From Flavobacteriia bacterium (GTDB taxonomy: Bacteria; Bacteroidota; Bacteroidia; Flavobacteriales; Flavobacteriaceae), in contig JAHBAN010000180.1 in NCBI GenBank assembly GCA_018500075.1, positions 1 through 7,873 of the forward strand: 7,873 bases of DNA. The letters are read 5' to 3'. Made by a program: the position numbers and the translations under genes. Positions 1 through 6,064 of this stretch are shown one piece after another (positions within the stretch are counted from its first letter, which is position 1; each line of letters opens with the position of its first letter). A model generated the notes under the pieces. It was not told the origin of the DNA. It worked only from the letters and a program-made list of their open reading frames with translations, and made no database searches.

Positions 1-19
1 AGATGTGTATAAGAGACAG
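1..19 (+). other. Nextera/Tn5 mosaic-end adapter remnant (not genomic)
   Basis: The first 19 bases, AGATGTGTATAAGAGACAG, are identical to the transposon mosaic-end sequence used in tagmentation libraries. It sits exactly at the window edge, as expected for untrimmed adapter at a contig end. The bases after it (from 20) look like ordinary GC-rich host sequence. It should be treated as a sequencing artefact and not as a natural transposon end. Confidence 0.95.
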
Positions 20-63
20 CCCCCCGCCCCTGCGCTAGTCTCGCCCAAAAGGAGACCCCACTC

Positions 64-1053
64 ATGCGCGCCATCACCTATTCCGCCTTCGGCCCCGCCG
101 CCGAGGTGCTCGCCCTGACCGAGCTTGAGACCCCCACGCCCCAGGCCGGCGAAGTGCTGGTGCGCCTCGCGCTCTCGGGCGTGAACCCGTCGGATGTCAA
201 GGCCCGCGCAGGCGGGCGGCCCGGCGTTCCCAAGCCGCCCTTTCCCCGGATCATTCCCCACTCCGACGGCGCAGGCGTGATCGAGGCGGTTGGCGCCGGC
301 GTTGACGCCGCCCGCATTGGCGAGCGGGTCTGGGTCTGGAATGGCCAGTGGCAGCGCGCCTATGGCACCTGCGCCGACTATATCGCCCTGCCCGCCGCAC
401 AGGCTGTGCCGCTCGGCGATCACAGCTTTGAAACCGGCGCAAGCCTTGGCATCCCCGCGCTCACCGCGGCCCATTGCGTGCTTGGCGGCGGTGCCGTGGC
501 GGGCAAGACCCTGCTTGTCTCGGGCGGCGGCGGCTCTGTCGGCTTCATGGCCGTGCAGCTCGCCAAATGGGCCGGCGCACGCGTCATCGCCACAGCCTCC
601 GCCGGCCCCTCCGCAGATCATGCTGCCGCAGCGGGGGCCGATCTTGTGCTCGATCACCGCTCGCCCACTCTGGCCGAGGACATTCTGCAAGCCACCTCGG
701 GCAATCTGGTCGCGCGCGCCATCGAATGCGAATTCGGTGCCAATATCGACACACTCGCCACCGTCATGGCCCCCTGCGCCACGATCGCGGCCTATGGCTC
801 GGCGGCAAACATGGCCCCGACGCTGCCCTTCGGCCCACTGCTGTTCAAGGCGCTCACAATCGACATCGCGCTGATCTATATCCTGCCCGCCGCCGAACGC
901 GCCGTCGCGATCGATCACATTCACCGCGCGCTGGCCGAGGGCGCGCTCACCGCGCGGGTCCACAAAACCTATGCGCTGGAGGACACCGCCAAGGCCCATG
1001 AGGCTGTCGAAGCGGGCCAGCGCCACGGCGCAATTTTGGTTAACACAGCCTAA
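64..1053 (+). CDS. NADPH:quinone oxidoreductase-like, zinc-free MDR-family reductase
   Basis: A 329-residue medium-chain dehydrogenase/reductase of the quinone oxidoreductase (QOR) type, expected to be cytosolic and to reduce quinones or activated alkenes with NADPH. The GroES-like N-terminal domain (about 1-120) includes the NPSDVKAR stretch at 41-48 and the IPHSDGAGVIEAVG stretch at 64-77. A Rossmann domain follows, with a glycine-rich nucleotide loop at 153-160 (SGGGGSVG) and the GARVIATAS strand at 171-179. The Cys/His/Glu zinc ligands and the four-cysteine structural lobe of zinc alcohol dehydrogenases are absent, which separates it from the ADH at 3267. Length fits the family (about 320-340). 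The start is supported by AAAAGGAG at 47-54, nine bases upstream. The gene stands alone and is closed by a terminator. The upstream promoter is cut off by the adapter edge. The exact substrate cannot be told. Confidence 0.88.
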   Translation: MRAITYSAFGPAAEVLALTELETPTPQAGEVLVRLALSGVNPSDVKARAGGRPGVPKPPFPRIIPHSDGAGVIEAVGAGVDAARIGERVWVWNGQWQRAYGTCADYIALPAAQAVPLGDHSFETGASLGIPALTAAHCVLGGGAVAGKTLLVSGGGGSVGFMAVQLAKWAGARVIATASAGPSADHAAAAGADLVLDHRSPTLAEDILQATSGNLVARAIECEFGANIDTLATVMAPCATIAAYGSAANMAPTLPFGPLLFKALTIDIALIYILPAAERAVAIDHIHRALAEGALTARVHKTYALEDTAKAHEAVEAGQRHGAILVNTA

Positions 1054-1084
1054 ACGCAGCGCAGGGCGTGCGCTGCGTTTACTT
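1052..1084 (+). terminator. Rho-independent terminator overlapping the QOR stop codon
   Basis: A perfect 12-bp inverted repeat (1052-1063 with 1069-1080) encloses the 5-base loop GGGCG and is followed by a T-rich run (GTTTACTT). The AA of the TAA stop codon forms the first two bases of the left arm, so the hairpin begins inside the coding sequence. The arms are nearly symmetrical with A's on the left, so it could also stop transcription from the other side. Confidence 0.82.
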
Positions 1085-1116
1085 AACAAAGCCCTAACAT
1101 GAGGCCGAGTCAGGGG

Positions 1117-1144
1117 GTGCACGGGTTGTGCACGGGTTGTGCAC
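1117..1144. repeat. Three GTGCAC palindromes at 11-bp spacing
   Basis: The 11-base unit GTGCACGGGTT occurs twice in tandem (1117-1127 and 1128-1138) and is followed by a third GTGCAC (1139-1144). This places three identical self-complementary hexamers one helical turn apart, about 155 bases upstream of sodB. Such phasing suits cooperative binding of a dimeric regulator on one DNA face, but replication slippage would also produce it. I do not recognise the motif as a named operator. Confidence 0.6.
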
Positions 1145-1157
1145 ACTTATCACCCCC

Positions 1158-1180
1158 CCGTTTTGGCCCTCCGAAAACGG
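1158..1180. promoter_or_regulatory. Short hairpin upstream of sodB
   Basis: CCGTTTT (1158-1164) and AAAACGG (1174-1180) form a perfect 7-bp inverted repeat around a 9-base loop. No T-run follows on either strand, so it does not look like a terminator. It may be an operator half-site pair or an RNA structure in the sodB leader, or chance. Confidence 0.3.
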
Positions 1181-1232
1181 CGTTAACCATGCGGGACGGT
1201 GCTCAATTTTGTGCTTTTTTGGCCCCTGCCCC

Positions 1233-1264
1233 TTGACCTTCACACCGCTTCACCCCCATCTAAA
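1233..1264 (+). promoter_or_regulatory. sodB: Weak sodB promoter candidate
   Basis: TTGACC at 1233-1238 is a good -35 hexamer match. A loose A/T-rich element lies at about 1257-1264 (CATCTAAA), 18-20 bases further on, giving a transcription start roughly 30 bases before sodB. The -10 match is poor, so this is a suggestion only. It is the best placed candidate I see between the QOR terminator and sodB. Confidence 0.28.
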
Positions 1265-1299
1265 CCCAAGATAAACGCGAACTCCAAAGGGGACTTACC

Positions 1300-1902
1300 A
1301 TGGCTTTTGAACTTCCAGATCTACCTTATGCCCACGATGCGCTCGCCGCACACGGTATGTCTGCCGAAACCCTCGAATACCACCACGACCTGCACCACAA
1401 AGCCTATGTCGACAACGGCAACAAGCTCATCGCAGGCACCGAATGGGACGGCAAAAGCCTTGAGGAGATCATCACCGGAACCTACGATAAATCCTCCGTG
1501 GCGCAGAACGGTATTTTCAACAATATCAGCCAGTTGTGGAACCATAACGAATTCTGGCAGATGATGAGCCCGACCCAGTCAGCCATGCCAAGCGAGCTTG
1601 AAAAAGCCATCATCGAGAGCTTTGGCTCGGTCGATAAATTCAAGGAAGACTTCGCCGCCGCAGGCGCAGGCCAGTTCGGCTCGGGCTGGTGCTGGCTGGT
1701 GCAAAAAGCCGACGGCGGCCTCGCCGTCACCAAAACAGAAAACGGCGTCAACCCGCTCTGCTTTGGCCAGACAGCCCTTCTTGGCTGCGACGTCTGGGAG
1801 CACAGCTACTACATTGATTTTCGCAACAAGCGCCCGGCCTATCTCACCAACTTCCTCGACAATCTGGTGAACTGGGAAAACGTGGCCAGCCGTCTTGGCT
1901 AA
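1300..1902 (+). CDS. sodB: Iron superoxide dismutase
   Basis: A 200-residue Fe/Mn-family superoxide dismutase that converts superoxide to oxygen and hydrogen peroxide. The four metal ligands are visible: His28 (LEYHHD), His82 (LWNHNEFW), and Asp164 and His168 (DVWEHSYYIDF). Gln78, four residues before His82, is the outer-sphere glutamine typical of iron enzymes. The position where manganese enzymes carry their own glutamine appears to be Gly149, so iron is the likely metal, although cambialistic use cannot be excluded. No signal peptide is seen, which points to the cytoplasm. Length matches the family (about 190-205). A strong ribosome-binding site, AAAGGGGA at 1286-1293, lies six bases before the ATG. 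The gene appears monocistronic: a terminator lies 24 bases after the stop. Upstream repeats may contribute to control. Confidence 0.97.
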   Translation: MAFELPDLPYAHDALAAHGMSAETLEYHHDLHHKAYVDNGNKLIAGTEWDGKSLEEIITGTYDKSSVAQNGIFNNISQLWNHNEFWQMMSPTQSAMPSELEKAIIESFGSVDKFKEDFAAAGAGQFGSGWCWLVQKADGGLAVTKTENGVNPLCFGQTALLGCDVWEHSYYIDFRNKRPAYLTNFLDNLVNWENVASRLG

Positions 1903-1925
1903 GCCTCTGTTTTAACTTACGTTTC

Positions 1926-1959
1926 AAACGCCTCGCAAGCCCGTCTTGCGGGGCGTTTT
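1926..1959 (+). terminator. Strong Rho-independent terminator after sodB
   Basis: The arms 1926-1939 and 1945-1958 pair over 14 bp with a single T-G wobble (1933 with 1951) around the loop CCCGT, and the right arm runs into GTTTT. The AAA at the left foot makes it potentially bidirectional. It lies 24 bases after the sodB stop and ends 19 bases before the start of the MFS gene. Confidence 0.88.
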
Positions 1960-1977
1960 GCCTCAGAAAGCCCGCCT

Positions 1978-3198
1978 ATGCCCTCTCGCCTTCCTGTGTT
2001 TTTTATCGTCATGACGGTTGTCATCGACGCCATGGGCATCGGCCTGATTGTTCCGGTGATGCCCGACTTGATCCAGGAGGTTCATGGCGGCAATATCGGC
2101 AACGCCGCGATCTGGGGCGGCATTCTGGCGACGTCTTTTGCCGTGATGCAATTTCTGTTCTCGCCAGTGCTGGGCGCGCTCTCTGACAGCTTCGGGCGGC
2201 GTCCCGTCCTGCTCGTGAGCCTTCTGGTCATGGCGGCGGATTATGTCGTGATGGCCGTGGCCGGCTCGATCTGGCTCTTGCTGGCCGGGCGCATTGTCGG
2301 GGGGATCACAGCCGCGACCCACAGCACCGCCATGGCCTATATGGCCGATGTGTCGGCCCCCCATGAGAAGGCCGCGCGCTTCGGGCTGATCGGCGCAGGC
2401 TTCGGGATCGGCTTTGTGATCGGCCCGGTCTTGGGCGGCCTTCTGGCAGATTACGGCACGCGCGCGCCCTTCTGGGCCGCCGCCGCGCTCGCGCTCGCCA
2501 ATGCAATGCTCGGCTTTTTTGTCCTGCGCGAAACCGTCACCGCCGCCAAAGCGCGCGCCTTTGAATGGCGCCGTGCGAATCCATTCGGCGCCTTCCGGGC
2601 CGTCGCACGCCTTGACGGGCTAAAGCTGCTGCTCTTGGTGTTTTTCTTTTTTAACATCGCAACCCATGTCTACCCCGCCGTATGGGCCTATTTCGGGGCC
2701 GAGCGCTTCTCTTGGCCGGCCAGCACCATCGGCCTGAGCCTTGGCCTCTACGGGATCGGCTTTGCCTTTGCCCAAGGGCTGCTCGTGCGGCCCGCGATTC
2801 GCCTTTTGGGAACGCGCAAGGCCGTTGTGACAGGGATGTGCTCAAGCATTGCCTCGTTCCTGCTCCTGAGCTTTATCGCCAATGGCACAGTGCTGCTCTG
2901 GCTGATCCCGTTTTTCTCCCTCGGAGCCATCGCCATGCCCGCGCTTCAAAGCACCCTCTCGCAAGCCGTGCCTGACAATGCCCAAGGCGAGCTGCAAGGC
3001 GTGCTTGGCTCGCTCTCCTCGCTCTCCATGATCCTGTCTCCCCTGCTCATGACCCAGACATTCGCTTATTTCTCGCGCCATGACACAGGCCTCTACCTCC
3101 CCGGAGCGCCGTTTCTCCTGGCCGCGCTGATCATGGGCTTTGCCCTTCTCCTCTACATCACAGATAAATCCGCCCGCCAAATTCAAAACGCGACGTAA
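1978..3198 (+). CDS. TetA-type (TCR/Tet family) MFS drug/proton antiporter
   Basis: A 406-residue inner-membrane transporter of the major facilitator superfamily with about 12 hydrophobic helices. Helix 1 spans roughly residues 6-28, a basic central loop covers 190-214, and helix 12 spans 374-394. MFS motif A is at 66-78 (GALSDSFGRRPVL). The antiporter motif C region at 139-154 (GAGFGIGFVIGPVLGG) indicates export. Asp17 in helix 1 and Asp88 in ADYVVM match acidic residues important in TetA. The helix-8 histidine of TetA seems to be replaced by a hydrophobic residue, so tetracycline itself is not a safe substrate call. The Shine-Dalgarno match is weak (AGAAAG, 1965-1970). A later Met12 would shorten helix 1, so I keep the first ATG. 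The substrate is unknown; the gene ends 68 bases before the ADH and could be read with it. Confidence 0.87.
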   Translation: MPSRLPVFFIVMTVVIDAMGIGLIVPVMPDLIQEVHGGNIGNAAIWGGILATSFAVMQFLFSPVLGALSDSFGRRPVLLVSLLVMAADYVVMAVAGSIWLLLAGRIVGGITAATHSTAMAYMADVSAPHEKAARFGLIGAGFGIGFVIGPVLGGLLADYGTRAPFWAAAALALANAMLGFFVLRETVTAAKARAFEWRRANPFGAFRAVARLDGLKLLLLVFFFFNIATHVYPAVWAYFGAERFSWPASTIGLSLGLYGIGFAFAQGLLVRPAIRLLGTRKAVVTGMCSSIASFLLLSFIANGTVLLWLIPFFSLGAIAMPALQSTLSQAVPDNAQGELQGVLGSLSSLSMILSPLLMTQTFAYFSRHDTGLYLPGAPFLLAALIMGFALLLYITDKSARQIQNAT

Positions 3199-3206
3199 GG
3201 ACGTCG
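3191..3206 (+). other. Small hairpin across the MFS stop codon
   Basis: CGACGT (3191-3196) and ACGTCG (3201-3206) form a perfect 6-bp stem with a 4-base loop, covering the TAA stop at 3196-3198. No T-tract follows, so it is at best a weak or factor-dependent stop signal. Confidence 0.35.
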
Positions 3207-3241
3207 TCATTCAGGCTTGCGAGCCGCGCCCAGACTTGTCA

Positions 3242-3264
3242 GGCTCCCCAAAACTGGGAGAGCC
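3242..3264 (+). promoter_or_regulatory. Hairpin enclosing the ADH ribosome-binding site
   Basis: Bases 3242-3250 pair with 3255-3264 over 9 bp with one bulged A (3259), around the 4-base loop AAAC. The right arm contains the GGGAGAG that is the Shine-Dalgarno sequence of the ADH at 3267. When folded, the site would be hidden, which could limit translation of the first gene of the phosphonate unit. It could also act as an imperfect terminator for the MFS gene, but there is no T-run. No ligand-binding RNA structure is recognised. Confidence 0.45.
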
Positions 3265-3266
3265 AC

Positions 3267-4349
3267 ATGAGCACAATCAAAGCCGCCGTCTGCCACGCAT
3301 TCGGCCAACCCCTCACAATAGACTCCGTCGAGCTGCGCGCCCCCCAAGGCGGCGAGGTCGAGGTGACCCTCGACGCGGTGGCAATCTGTCACTCCGATAT
3401 TTCCTACGCCGATGGCGCTTGGGGCGGCTCGCTTCCGGCCGTCTATGGCCATGAGGCCGCCGGGCGCATTTCAGCTCTCGGCGCCGGCGTAAAAGGCTTC
3501 AAGACCGGTGACAGCGTGATCGTAACGCTCATCCGCGCCTGCGGCACCTGCCCCTCCTGCGCGGGCGGCAAGCCCACCATTTGCCAGACGCCCTATGACG
3601 GCGACCACGGCCCGCTCAAAACCGCCGACGGAGGCAAGTTGCATCAGGCCATGGCCTGCGGTGCCTTTGCCGAAAAAGTCGTGGTCGATCAAAGCCAGAT
3701 CGTCGTGATTCCCGAAGAGATGCCCAAAGATGCCGCTTCGCTGATTTCCTGCGGCGTCATCACGGGCGTTGGCGCAGTGGTCAACGCAGCCCAGCTCAGG
3801 GCCGGTCAGGACGTTGTGGTGATCGGCGCGGGCGGCGTCGGCCTCAACGCCATCCAAGGCGCCCGCATCGCAGGGGCGCGACGCATTGTGGCCGTCGATA
3901 TGAGCGAAGACAAACTCGAGGTCGCACGCCAGTTTGGCGCAACCGACGGTGTGCTGGCCACCCAAGACACCCCGTGGCGCGCGGCCAAGGAAGCGATGGG
4001 CCGCGGGGCTGACGCGGTGCTTGTCACCGTCGGCGCTGCCCGCGCCTATGACGAAGCCCCCCGCTATCTCGCCTATGGCGGCAAGGTCATCATGGTCGGA
4101 ATGCCCGCAACAGGCGCAGCCTCAAGCTATGAAGCCGGCAATTTTGCGGCCGTGGGCCAGTCGATGATCGGCTCGAAAATGGGCGACACGGTGATCCAGC
4201 GTGACATCCCTTGGATGGTCGACCTCTACAGCCAAGGCCGTCTCAAGCTTGACGAGCTGATCTCGAACCGCTGGACGCTCGACCAGATCAACGAGGCCAT
4301 CGCCGACACCAAGACAGGCGCCGCCAAACGCAACGTCATCGTCTTTTAA
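3267..4349 (+). CDS. Zinc-dependent alcohol dehydrogenase, NAD-type
   Basis: A 360-residue zinc MDR alcohol dehydrogenase, expected to oxidise an alcohol (or reduce an aldehyde) in the cytoplasm. Catalytic zinc ligands are Cys41, His62 with Glu63 (GHE), and Cys162. Structural zinc cysteines are 92, 95, 98 and 106. These fall at a constant offset from horse-liver ADH up to Cys106, so the protein is a full-length, intact member. The Rossmann loop GAGGVG is at 187-192. Asp211, ending the next strand, favours NAD over NADP. The proton-relay position equal to His51 of liver ADH is Ser46. The overall look is close to class III/AdhC-like enzymes, but the substrate cannot be read from the sequence. 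It heads a unit with tmpA, which starts 18 bases after its stop. It is not needed in the known TmpA/TmpB route, so its role there is unexplained. Translation may be tempered by the hairpin over its ribosome-binding site. Confidence 0.88.
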   Translation: MSTIKAAVCHAFGQPLTIDSVELRAPQGGEVEVTLDAVAICHSDISYADGAWGGSLPAVYGHEAAGRISALGAGVKGFKTGDSVIVTLIRACGTCPSCAGGKPTICQTPYDGDHGPLKTADGGKLHQAMACGAFAEKVVVDQSQIVVIPEEMPKDAASLISCGVITGVGAVVNAAQLRAGQDVVVIGAGGVGLNAIQGARIAGARRIVAVDMSEDKLEVARQFGATDGVLATQDTPWRAAKEAMGRGADAVLVTVGAARAYDEAPRYLAYGGKVIMVGMPATGAASSYEAGNFAAVGQSMIGSKMGDTVIQRDIPWMVDLYSQGRLKLDELISNRWTLDQINEAIADTKTGAAKRNVIVF

Positions 4350-4367
4350 GCCGCGAGAGGACACGCC

Positions 4368-5483
4368 ATGCCAGACAGCCTGATCGAAGCCGAGGGGCGC
4401 GTTTTGCGCGTCAACGGACAACGCTTTCACGCTGTCTGGCTGCGCGACAATGCGCTGGATGCCGCCACCCGCGATCCAAACAATGGCCAGCGCCTCATCA
4501 CGCTGGCCGATATCCCGCCCGATGTGACGCTCTCTGCCGCAGATATCACGGGCAACAGCGTGGCCGTCACCTTCGCGCCTGAGGGCAAAACCGTGAGCTT
4601 CCCGCTCACATGGCTCAAAGATCACGCCTATGATACCCCTCAGGAGCGCTCCAAGGGCCATATGCCGCCCCAAACCACCCCATGGGGCGCAGGGCTGCAA
4701 TCGGCTGTTCCCACAGCCCCTCTGGGCGCTCTCAAGGCCTATGAGGCCACGCGCTTCAGTTGGCTTGACGCGATCCGCAGCTACGGCTTCGCCAAAGTCA
4801 CAGAGATGGAGGGCCGCGAGGGCGAGCTTTTTGAAATCGTCGATCTCTTCGGCTATGTGCGCGAAACAAACTATGGTCGCCATTTTGAGGTGCGCACCGA
4901 GGTCAACCCCGTCAACCTTGCCTATACGGGCCTCGGCCTTCAGGCCCATACGGACAACCCTTACCGCGATCCACAGCCCACCCTGCAAGTGCTCGCTTGC
5001 TTGGAGAACTCCGCTGAGGGCGGCGAAAATATGGTGGTCGATGGCTTTGCCTGCGCGCTGCGCCTGAAGGAGGAAGACCCAGAGGGCTTTGCCGCGCTCA
5101 CAGACCATTCCGCGCGCTTTGCCTATACCGGAAGCGCGGGCGTGGCGCTGCACGCCCGCCGCCCGATGATCGAGCTGTTGCCCGAAGGCACCCTGCAGGC
5201 CGTGCGCTTCAATGCCCGCTCCGCCGCGCCGATCACAGATGTGCCCTTTGAGGCGATGGAAACCTACTACCGCGCCTATCGCCGCTTCTGCGAGCTGGTG
5301 GACAGCGCGGAAATGGAAGTCAGCTTCAAGCTCGCCAAGGGCGAGGCGTTTATCGTCGACAACACCCGCGTGTTGCACGCCCGCAAGGGCTATTCGGGGA
5401 CAGGCACGCGCTGGCTACAAGGCTGCTACGCCGACAAAGACGGGCTTTTGAGCACGCTTGCGGCTCTGGAGGCCAGCCTATGA
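4368..5483 (+). CDS. tmpA: 2-(trimethylammonio)ethylphosphonate dioxygenase-like TauD/GBBH enzyme
   Basis: A 371-residue Fe(II)/2-oxoglutarate dioxygenase related to gamma-butyrobetaine hydroxylase. An N-terminal GBBH-like domain (about 8-90; WLRDNALD at 24-31) precedes a TauD-type catalytic domain (about 125-360). Iron ligands are His194 and Asp196 (HTDNPYR) and His337 (VLHARKGY); Arg348 is placed to bind 2-oxoglutarate. Tyr169, Phe173 and Tyr186 fall at the spacing of the Tyr177/Trp181/Tyr194 aromatic cage of human BBOX1, which suggests a quaternary-ammonium substrate. The three BBOX1 zinc cysteines are absent (Ala29, Asp31, Thr34). The stop overlaps the start of a PhnZ-like HD oxygenase, the arrangement expected for TmpA/TmpB. 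TmpA hydroxylates the carbon next to phosphorus. GAGAGG at 4355-4360 supports the start. A plain betaine hydroxylase is the alternative; the partner gene argues against it. Confidence 0.82.
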   Translation: MPDSLIEAEGRVLRVNGQRFHAVWLRDNALDAATRDPNNGQRLITLADIPPDVTLSAADITGNSVAVTFAPEGKTVSFPLTWLKDHAYDTPQERSKGHMPPQTTPWGAGLQSAVPTAPLGALKAYEATRFSWLDAIRSYGFAKVTEMEGREGELFEIVDLFGYVRETNYGRHFEVRTEVNPVNLAYTGLGLQAHTDNPYRDPQPTLQVLACLENSAEGGENMVVDGFACALRLKEEDPEGFAALTDHSARFAYTGSAGVALHARRPMIELLPEGTLQAVRFNARSAAPITDVPFEAMETYYRAYRRFCELVDSAEMEVSFKLAKGEAFIVDNTRVLHARKGYSGTGTRWLQGCYADKDGLLSTLAALEASL

Positions 5484-6061
5484 GCACAGCGCCGCTGACC
5501 CGTGATACGATTGTGGCCTTTCTGGGCGACATCTTTGAGCGCTGTGGGCATGAGGAATACCTCGGCGAGCCGGTGACCATGGCCCAGCATATGCTGCAAG
5601 GGGCCACATTGGCAGCAGAGCAAGGCCTGCCCGAGGATATTATCGTTGCCACGCTTCTGCACGATATCGGCCATTTCACCTCCGAGTTCGGCACCTTCTC
5701 CATGGAGGACACCGAAGACCGCTTTCACGAAGAGGCAGGTGCTCAGGTTCTGGCCGCGTTTTTTCCCTCTGTGGTCACAGACTGCGTGCGCTATCACGTT
5801 GCCGCCAAGCGCTATCTCTGCGCCACCGATCCTGCGTATTTTGAGCGGCTCTCCGAAGCCTCGATCCATTCGCTCAACCTGCAAGGCGGCCCGATGAGCG
5901 CCGAAGACATCGCCGGTTTTGAGCAAAACCCGAATCTCGCCAAGATCATTCAGGTGCGCTTGCTGGATGACGCAGGCAAGCACCCGACCATGCAAACCCC
6001 CGATTACTGGCACTTTGCGCCCATGGTGCAACGTATCGTTGACGCCCATCTAGGAGCCTGA
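5480..6061 (+). CDS. tmpB: PhnZ-like HD-domain mixed-valence di-iron oxygenase, TmpB-like
   Basis: A 193-residue HD-domain protein that by family and context is an oxygenase, not a phosphohydrolase. It would use O2 to split the C-P bond of 1-hydroxy-2-(trimethylammonio)ethylphosphonate into glycine betaine and phosphate. Di-iron ligands are His37, His61-Asp62 (LLHDIGHF), His83 (FHEEAGA), His106 (RYHVAAKRY) and Asp163 or Asp164 (RLLDDAGK). Tyr27 and Glu30 match the mobile Tyr/Glu pair of PhnZ, and His65 and Lys110 match its substrate-site His62 and Lys108; spacings are nearly identical. Length fits the family (about 190). Its ATG shares four bases (ATGA) with the tmpA stop, so the two are translationally coupled. 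Annotation pipelines often call such proteins HDIG phosphohydrolases. The substrate is inferred from the tmpA pairing. Confidence 0.82.
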   Translation: MSTAPLTRDTIVAFLGDIFERCGHEEYLGEPVTMAQHMLQGATLAAEQGLPEDIIVATLLHDIGHFTSEFGTFSMEDTEDRFHEEAGAQVLAAFFPSVVTDCVRYHVAAKRYLCATDPAYFERLSEASIHSLNLQGGPMSAEDIAGFEQNPNLAKIIQVRLLDDAGKHPTMQTPDYWHFAPMVQRIVDAHLGA

Positions 6062-6064
6062 CCC

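Noticed and set aside
1..19. Natural transposon inverted-repeat end
   Set aside because: The sequence is the engineered mosaic end used in libraries, sits exactly at base 1, and no transposase or matching opposite end is present.
1100..1112. TGA-N7-TCA upstream of sodB as an Iron-Rhodo box
   Set aside because: The RirA-type site needs a TGA-N9-TCA spacing; here the gap is seven bases and the flanks do not match.
1117..1144. A CRISPR-like array
   Set aside because: The unit is only 11 bases, is contiguous with no unique spacers, and there are no cas genes.
1139..1147. A DnaA-box-like stretch (TTGTGCACA region) in the repeat before sodB
   Set aside because: It differs from TTATNCACA in a key position and no AT-rich unwinding region or replication gene is nearby.
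1978..3198. Calling the MFS gene a tetracycline-resistance pump
   Set aside because: The family is right, but the helix-8 histidine important in TetA seems absent, and chromosomal TetA-like exporters often have other substrates.
4122..5378. A 418-codon open frame on the minus strand opposite tmpA and the end of the ADH gene
   Set aside because: Its translation shows no recognisable family and lies fully antisense to two well-supported enzymes. Long antisense frames are expected in GC-rich coding DNA.
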